Assembly (NCBI GenBank): GCA_028023455.1
Contig: JAQFVV010012987.1
Location: 186,001-250,000 of the forward strand
DNA: 64,000 bases
Source: Epiperipatus broadwayi
Lineage: Eukaryota > Onychophora > Udeonychophora > Euonychophora > Peripatidae
Direction of reading: 5' to 3'
This document shows, one piece after another, positions 56,781-64,000 of this stretch. The notes under the pieces are model-generated. The model ran no database searches. It saw only the letters and a list, made by a program, of their open reading frames with translations, and was not told where the DNA came from. The position numbers and the translations under genes were made by a program. Each line of letters opens with the position of its first letter. Within the stretch, counting starts at the first letter, position 1.

Positions 56781-57050
56781 GCCAACACACATTCAACAAG
56801 AACAACTTTTTTAAAAAAAAAAACTTCTAAACCTAAAATGGCGAATGAAAACCTTTCAAACAGTTAAACACAAAAATTTTCAATCTTTCAAATAACTCAC
56901 TCTCTCAATCACAATTTATACTTTCATACACAACAATTACTCTTTATATTGCTACTCTCAAAAGATCAATCTCACACGTAAAGAAAAATAGAACTAAAAA
57001 ATTTTTAAAAATATCAAAATTCAACTTAGCTCCGTTTGCTTCTAATGCCA

Positions 57051-58499
57051 AGGAATAATGCCTATAAATGATAAAAACAGTAGTGCCACCTAGTGCAAAT
57101 CATACTAATCATTGGATGGTAAAAGGTTTGTACATCAAAATTTCTACTGTTTTAAAAGTTAGTATAAACATAAAAAATGTTTATTATTTGATGATTTAGT
57201 AGTTTATGTCACAAAAAAAAACACACTAAATTATGTAAATACACTAGTGCAAATATAAGATTGTAAATATTAGACCTTATATATCAGAAATTGTTTCAAT
57301 AGTATATAACATGAGATGTACATGATGAGGAACAGAAAATTTTACAATAAGAGTAAATATCAGTAAAAGTTAAAATAATAATACCCTATAATGCAAAAAG
57401 TTAATAAAATTGACTAAAGAAGTTTATTGTGAATATTACTATGTTGCATACGAGGTGCCATCTAGTGTAAATAATTTACTTAATAATTTTTAAAATAACA
57501 TTGCTAAGGAGCATAAAGGGGATATTCTGCAAAGCTTGTTAAGAGCTTATTTGCAAGCTCTATATATAATGTAACTAATGTAATGTATAAAATCATTTGC
57601 TTTTATGAGATCTCATATACCAGTGAGTTTCAGAATTTGTTGAAAAAGATGATGTTACTGTAGGAAAGAATTAAAAGACTTAGAATAAAAAATGCTAGAC
57701 ATCTATGCTATTTAATAATTGTGAACTTAAATTTAACAAACAGTTTGTATTTAATTTGAATAAAATAAAAATATTCCATAAAGAAAATCATAATAAAAAA
57801 GAAATATAAACAAAGTTGTTTTCTTAATTGCGGAAGGATTTTTCTTAATAGATAAGAAGCCTATGTGAGAGATGGACAATGACATAAAATGATGCATATT
57901 GGGAACTATTTATATAATAATTATATATTAGCAGTTAATAATGATTAAATCATAATCATTGAAAGTTATTCTGCAATTTATTTATTTTAAACCTTAAAAG
58001 TTACCATATATATGAAATTCAAAAGGAAGTAAATAAATTATCCATAAGCTATGTTTAAATTATGTTCATACAGCTATAAACAATAAGAAATAAAGTAAAT
58101 CCACAAATGTTTTAAGCTTGCAATAATTATAAGATTTCATGTATTGATATTTTCTGGAAATAAAGAATAAAAATTATATATTAATCTGATTTTAAATAGG
58201 CATTATTATTTTAAAATTACAATTGTGCAAATAGAGACTAGGAACAGAGTCTCATTTTTTAAAAATTTCAACATATATTGTCAAATAGATATTAGCTTGT
58301 TAATATAAATATTATAGACATAAATTAATGTATATGAAATTCATATCAAAAGTAAACTATTACTTTATCAGTTTTAGTTAAATATTTTTATTCATTAATT
58401 CCATCTATCTTTAAATTTTTGATCATTATAAGCTTGTGTTTATTGACATTGCTATATTTGATTTCATGTTAATACATAATTTCTGTTCTATATTTCTAG
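57051..58499. other. Decayed repeats; fragment of the 28311 family
   Basis: GGATATTCTGCAAAGCTTGT and GCAAGCTCTATATATAA near 57513-57565 match the 28311 retroposon arm. GTGCCACCTAGTGCAAAT (57080) and GTGCCATCTAGTGTAAAT (57450) are a short repeated phrase. No gene was found. Confidence 0.5.
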
Positions 58500-60070
58500 A
58501 AATGTTAAACAAAAGCTTATAATGATTGAAAACTCAAATAATAAATGGATTCATTCTATTTTTAATTGTTTGATGATGTATGAGTATTGTTACACCATAA
58601 ATCACGAAGGAGCTAATTTATTCCTGTCTATTGTCACATGGTGTTGCTATCTAGCATTGGATATTTAGCTACCAATTTATAAGATATTAAAATATATAGT
58701 CAGTCATAAAGTAATATAACAAATTTTATAGGCTCAGTATTAAAGGAGTTGAATTACAAGTAGTAGGTGAAATGTATTAATGGACATTCTTACTAGCGGT
58801 GCCGTGGAGGGCTTGGATACTGGTACTGACTTTAAACAGATAAATGTTCCAGCGATCTCAGATCTCATAGACTACATTCTCAATAGATATAACTAGACAA
58901 TTTATATATATTAAGAGCATATATATGATCAACAGAAAATTTTATTGGAGTGGATTAACATTTCTGATAATAGGCTTATAAATTGATAATGCCTTACAGT
59001 AGTTTTAACACCAATCTATGATTGGTCAATAAAGAGTGAATGCCATACATTTGGCATCCTAAATACGGTAGTTCAAATTAACATGTATCAATCCTGTTAC
59101 ATTTCATTTCATATACATTAAGTTATGTTTATTTGATATTTACATTTACAAATTGATATTTAATTACTGTTGTATATAGAAGTTACTAAAAATAAGATTA
59201 TTATATATTGAGGTTACTAAAAATAAGATTATCTTCAGTTTCTATTTGCACAATTGTATTTTTGAAATGATTATCCTACATATAAATCAACTTAATATAT
59301 AATTTCCACTCATTATTTTTAGAAATATTTTTAGTAAATGAAAGTTCACATAAATTCAATATCTTAAAGATTGGTGGATAATAATACTATTTTACAAATT
59401 CTATTTACTTATAACTCACAGGGGATTAATTTATTCTGCTTGAATTTTTATATACATGAAATTATATTTACAATTATAAACTAATATTAATTAAAGTTAT
59501 ATAGATAGATTATTAATTAAAGAGACTCTGTCTCTAACTTCTATTTGTGCGATTGTAATTTCAAAATGATTACCTCATATTTAAAACAGACTAATATGAT
59601 AGTAAAATAAAATAATAAGTCATGTGATTTATGACTTGATTTTATCTACTATGATATAAGTACTTTGGACTGGCTTGGATACATAGAAAGACAAGTAAAG
59701 AAGAGAGTGGGGAACCACTTAAGGGGAACCACTCTTTTCTTGTTAAATTCTCTGTCCCAGGGCTTAAGATCTGATTGGTTACTAATATCACAAGCGCTTG
59801 AGAAGTTTGCACTCTCTCAATTTAATTTTCAATACTGTCTGCGCTTTATAAAAATATTATTTACTATAATATACTAATATGATAGTATATATGTATCCTT
59901 CTTATATTAGTAAAGTAAATCTTATAAGGATTGATAGCTTAGGAGATAAGTAGTTCATTCTATTCTTTATCATATATTGTTGTAAAAGTGGTATTTATCT
60001 ATAACTTGTGGGAGATTTAATTTATTTCCATGTGAATTTTATATACATTAAATTATAAGTGATATTGCCA
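58500..60070. repeat. Degenerate long-period tandem-like repeats
   Basis: Recurring landmarks are TTCTATTTGCACAATTGTA (59239) with TTCTATTTGTGCGATTGTAA (59539), and ATTAATTTATTCTG…TATACATGAAATTA (59426) with TTTAATTTATTTCC…TATACATTAAATTA (60016). A weaker relative is at 58612. The pattern suggests units of about 0.3-0.6 kb, strongly diverged. An exact short duplication (GTTACTAAAAATAAGATTAT) is at 59183 and 59212. Confidence 0.4.
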
Positions 60071-62865
60071 AATATGCTAACAAATGAAATTAAAGAAATT
60101 CTGGAGACAAGGTGCTATAAAATAAAGTTAATTTAATACTTGTTCAATAGCTTTTGTTTCTGTTGAATGCCACCAGATTTTTCCAGAATCCAGAAGATGA
60201 TAGAAACTGAATTTAAATGCAATCTATCCCAAAATTTCCTCTTTAGTTTTGGGACTGGGCAATGTACTTTACAAAATAATACAATAACATTTTTTAAATC
60301 AAAATGATAAGAAGAGTACTAAGCTTCTATTTTATTTGACTTCTTCTTTTTTAGATCCTTCATTACACACATTCTCTTTTTTATTCCATAATCATTAAAT
60401 TTTGCCAGTTATTTCCAGGATAAATCAGGAAGTCATGAATTTGATCAGTCTATATATTGAAGGAAATTACTACCAAAAACATGAACATAAGAAGTTATTA
60501 GTTTAATAAATATATCAATAGTTATTATATAAAATTTATATACAATTCTATCATTAGTTGATTATTCAATATATTACATCTCAAATTCATATACGAAAAT
60601 CTATTAACTTTCCAATGGTTAGATTTAATCTTACATCAGTTTTACAGAGATATTACTTATTTATGGCACCCAGTTGAGCTTGACTTCTCAGGCTACTCTG
60701 CTTATTTATTATTTGTTTTTCTGAAGTAATTCACTTTTCAAGTCTAATTATCTGATCTTTAATGGTATCTCAATAAATAATCAAACCAATTACAATTGAG
60801 TAAGTTCATTTACTATAACATTAATTATTTTCTTGACTGTAATGAAATACCTACAATTACCGACAATGATATGAACATATCACACATATTTTTTAAACTT
60901 AATATATATATATATTGTAACATTTTTTCCCATCTGGCTATGATCTGATAGGCCTCTGTACACAATAAACTGCATGAGTTGATCAAGTTGTGAAAAAGAA
61001 GAATGTTTCACTCTTATTTCTAAAAACATAACTATATTTCCTGATCAACTCTACCTAGAAATTGTTACGATTACAATTGCCAACTGAATCAGCTTTTTAT
61101 TTATTTTAATAAGGGAGCCAGGATTCATACAAGAATCCGCTGAAATCCGTTGTATCGCACATCGTAAATAAAAAAGAAAATGATTTTAAAAGAAAACTGG
61201 GTCATAGTTTACCGTAACTAAGATTGTTTTCTAGCTATTATTCCCGGGGCATAATTAATAAATATTGGCAAAGGGTAAGTTATACATTCAAATTCTAATA
61301 AACTAAAATAAATAACTAAAATTAATAACATACAAATGAAAGTGATCTTAAAGGTAAATATTTTATTATGTTATTAAAATATTTAATAAATTGTTACCAT
61401 TATTTAGAAAGGGCCAAATTTGTTAGTTCAGGATAATCATTTTATATAATTAATACAGTCCATTTTTTTTCAGTTCTATCTTTAAACAATCCATGGATTA
61501 AAATGTCCTAATTTGGGAATGTATCTATTAGGTTATATCACATGTTTATATTAAAAATTATTTGTAAACTATAAATCATAATCAGGGTATGAAGAATCTT
61601 AGCTTACCAGTAAGTTTATGTAGGTTATTGGTTACCATGCATGGTTTTTTCTGTGGTAGAAGGAGTTCATGGCCATCGTTTATAAGTTGATCTTGGTCTG
61701 TCCTAATGGCTAGTCATGAAAGCTTTTCTGGTGTCCATCTTCAGAAACAATGTCAGCAAAAGCCTCAGTCCACTCAAACATGCAGAATTATTTCAGCATA
61801 GAGTGGTCCTGGATATATTTTTGTTATCCAGGACCAACCAAAAGGAAAAACAGACAAGACGCTGATCAAACTGGTCTTCTCTTTTTATACTCAAGGTCCA
61901 GTTTTCAGATTTCTGCACATGTTATTCTTATCATGATGCATAAGTTAATCATCTTATAGATTTAATTTCTTTTTCTGTTACAAAGTTCTTTTTTATAACA
62001 AATTTTTCGGCCATCTTTAATTAATATCCTAATGTTTCTTGATCATAATCTTTGTGTGGAATTCCTTTTGTTCTTTTCAATTTTAATTTTTATTTTTATA
62101 AATCAAAGTAACAATTCGAAACAAAAATCAACTCACATTGTATGTTTTTTTTAAAAAAAATTACGCTAACCAAAAAAATTTTTAATGTGTCTTTTTTTTA
62201 AAGACTTTTCTTTTTTTTTTTTTGACTTTTAAATATATTACCGAATGCCAATATATTTGTACCATATACAAATAAACGGTACAATATGTTTGGATATAAG
62301 TTTTTGATATGATTTTTTTTTTCAAATTTTAAATTTTCTAAATATTAAAGTAATCTCATAAGATATAATTTCAAATCTTTTTATAATAAGGATCAAACAC
62401 TTAATATCATGATCTTGACTATATTGTCCACATTGTGTTATAATATTTAAATGTACTACAATTGCTATAATTCACAAATAGAGAAGTAATTAATAAAATA
62501 ACTAAAACATAGAATCATAATATCCATTAATTAAAGCTATATGCATAAAAAAAATTTCCATAATCTTCTTCAATCGTCAATCTTCAATATAAATAAAATA
62601 ATATCTAAAAATATCTTCATGGATATGCACTGGTTTTCGTTAATTGCATGCAGAAAATTATTTATAAATCCTTATGCAAACCCTATAATACTCATAAATT
62701 CATTGTCTTAAACATCTTACCATGATTTATGTTGCAAAGTTATCTTAAATGTTGCTGGCAAAAATATAAATAAAATTGGTAAATTGTCCTTTAAACTCAA
62801 CTATGGCTGCCGTATGCAGGTGCACACATGTGGGGCACAAAGATGCTTCATCATGGGGACACCAA
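60071..62865. other. Intergenic DNA with no gene seen
   Basis: AT-rich. A short frame at 61750-61959 spans a GTCCTGGATA…TATCCAGGAC hairpin and resembles nothing known. Confidence 0.45.
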
Positions 62866-63360
62866 TATAATTAATAAAATGTATATGTAAATAAAAATGT
62901 TTACATTTTCAAATCACTTCAATGTTAGAAGTACATTCCGAGTTTAAATATTTTTTATCTAAATATGAATGAAATATTTCTTTACTTAAACTTATTGTGA
63001 TAAATTTCTGAGCCTTAAATTTTGAGGTTTGTGCTTGAAAAATATTTCATATATACTCTTATCATTATGCTAAACTGAACAGACTGATGTTGTTGTGTCA
63101 CAATAATTAATAAAACATATGTAAATAATCACTTTATTACTAGAAATACATTCGAATTGTGAATACTTTTTAATTAAATATAAGAATACTTCTGTACTTA
63201 AATTTATTGTGACAATTGATCAAACCCTAAAATAAGTTTCGTGTATATATACTCTACCTTTGCACAAAACTGAAAAGGCTGATACCCTTTTGTCACTATA
63301 ATTAATAAAATTTATATGTAAAATGAAAATGTTTACATTTCCTAATCACTTTTATTAATA
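62866..63360. repeat. Diverged tandem repeat, about 200-235-bp unit
   Basis: ATTAATAAAATGTATATGTAAAT (and variants) occurs near 62870, 63104 and 63301. Each is followed by …CACTT…TACATT… and the first two by TTAT(T)GTGA(T/C)AA and …ACTGAA(C/A)AG(A/G)CTGAT. The third unit is cut short by the R1 element. Confidence 0.65.
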
Positions 63361-63404
63361 CATTGTACAGGTTTAACACCTGCATTTATATATGTAATAT
63401 ATGC

Positions 63405-63757
63405 GGGATTCGAACTCAGACTTTCACACGACCCACACCTCTCAGTGTCATTTTATATTGCTGACCCACCTGATCACACACATGTTGAAAAGATAAATAA
63501 TCACTAATATATTTATCAGTCGGTCCAGATTACCATCTCCACACATATATATACAATCGCTATCTTAATATAAAGCTGAGTACTGATTGTATATATGTGT
63601 GGAGATGGTAATCTGGACCAACTGATGAGTGCTGGTTCAGCATGAAATTGTATATTGGTGATTATTTATCTTTTCAACATGTGTGTGATCAGGTGGGTCA
63701 GCAATATAAGATGACACTGAGAGGTGTGAGTCGTGTGAAAGTCTGAGTTCGAATTCC
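63405..63757. repeat. R1 inverted dimer, best-preserved copy (copy 4)
   Basis: GGGATTCGAACTCAGACTTT at the left is inverted as AAAGTCTGAGTTCGAATTCC at the right. Long matching arms include CACCTGATCACACACATGTT and its complement, and ATTACCATCTCCACACATAT and its complement. Arms are about 165-175 bp, and the left arm lacks about 25 bp. The centre is near 63565-63590. Ends contain a box-B-like GAGTTCGAATTCC. Confidence 0.85.
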
Positions 63758-63879
63758 ATATATAATCACTTTTATCTAAATGTCATATAAAAAGTAAGAC
63801 ATTATTATTATTTATTTATTTAGAAATAAAACTTATTTTATAAATATTACCTGTTGCATGGGATGAAATCATGTTTATC

Positions 63880-63990
63880 AATGATATTCTACAGAGTTTA
63901 AATGTCTTATTTAGTTTGGAGTACTGGTAGAATCACCAACTCAGTGATGTGAGGTCTTAGGATTGATTCTGATGCTGTTTGCGCAAAAAA
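63880..63990 (+). mobile_element. Possible tRNA-like SINE
   Basis: GAGTACTGGTAGAATCACC (box-A-like) and TTAGGATTGATTCTG (box-B-like), then GCGCAAAAAATTTT. It resembles tRNA-headed SINEs but no second copy in the window supports it. Confidence 0.35.
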
Positions 63991-64000
63991 TTTTAATAAT

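Larger units (their letters stand above)
51675..57050 (-). mobile_element. CR1-like LINE, minus strand, decayed
   Basis: Read on the minus strand, it has a 5' region with two 230-bp monomers (about 56321-56780), ORF1 with PHD finger and SGNH esterase, and ORF2 with endonuclease, RT and a C-terminal Cys/His knuckle. The 3' end is built of ACATC-type repeats (about 51675-51700). PHD plus esterase ORF1 is characteristic of many CR1-clade elements. Frames are broken in several places. The 5' limit near 57050 is approximate. No target duplication was identified. Confidence 0.85.

Noticed and set aside
60898-60960. (TA)n followed by TGTAACATTTTTTCCC, resembling another LTR start in a TA target
   Set aside because: No matching second LTR, PBS, purine tract or LTR end was found downstream, and TGTAA after TA repeats is common by chance here.

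Overview
The window looks like noncoding, repeat-dominated DNA from an invertebrate metazoan nuclear genome. It is very AT-rich, with abundant (TA)n tracts, foldback repeats, tRNA-like SINEs, Ty3/gypsy-type LTR elements and non-LTR (LINE) elements. I found no host protein-coding gene, no bacterial-type operon and no CRISPR array. The species cannot be named from the sequence. A run of exactly 500 N (10679-11178) marks an assembly gap.

Layout. 1-5495: old repeats, namely two MITE-like foldbacks, a tRNA-derived SINE, two other SINE-like families and a 208-bp hairpin. 5496-11212: LTR element A, with a 2.77-kb 5' LTR carrying two tandem-repeat arrays, a tRNA-Lys-type primer-binding site (PBS), a short charged Gag-like coding region, and a 3' LTR mostly lost in the gap. 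11213-18460: decayed DNA with one LINE reverse-transcriptase (RT) fragment. 18461-25891: LTR element B, with 1,962-bp LTRs and no protease, RT, RNase H or integrase core, but an intact 457-codon ORF of unknown function whose end resembles an integrase tail. 25892-39160: decayed DNA with a LINE remnant that was itself hit by a SINE and by another retroposon, a triple SINE-like cluster, foldbacks and a second RT fragment. 39161-50357: LTR element C, the youngest and most complete (Gag, protease, RT, RNase H, integrase), broken by frame changes. 51675-57050: a minus-strand CR1-like LINE with PHD finger, SGNH esterase, endonuclease and RT, decayed by many frameshifts. 57051-64000: degenerate repeats, ending in a large inverted-repeat element and a possible SINE.

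How the parts relate. A, B and C are all on the plus strand, all sit inside (TA)n tracts, and all are flanked by the 4-bp sequence ATAT. They have similar purine-rich tracts, and A and C share LTR-end and leader architecture. The simplest reading is related lineages using the same target, with C (or a relative) as the potential source of enzymes and A and B as non-autonomous members. The most unusual items are the unknown ORF in B, the tandem PBS-like modules in the leaders of A and C (including one fossilised inside C's LTR), and the shared (TA)n target.
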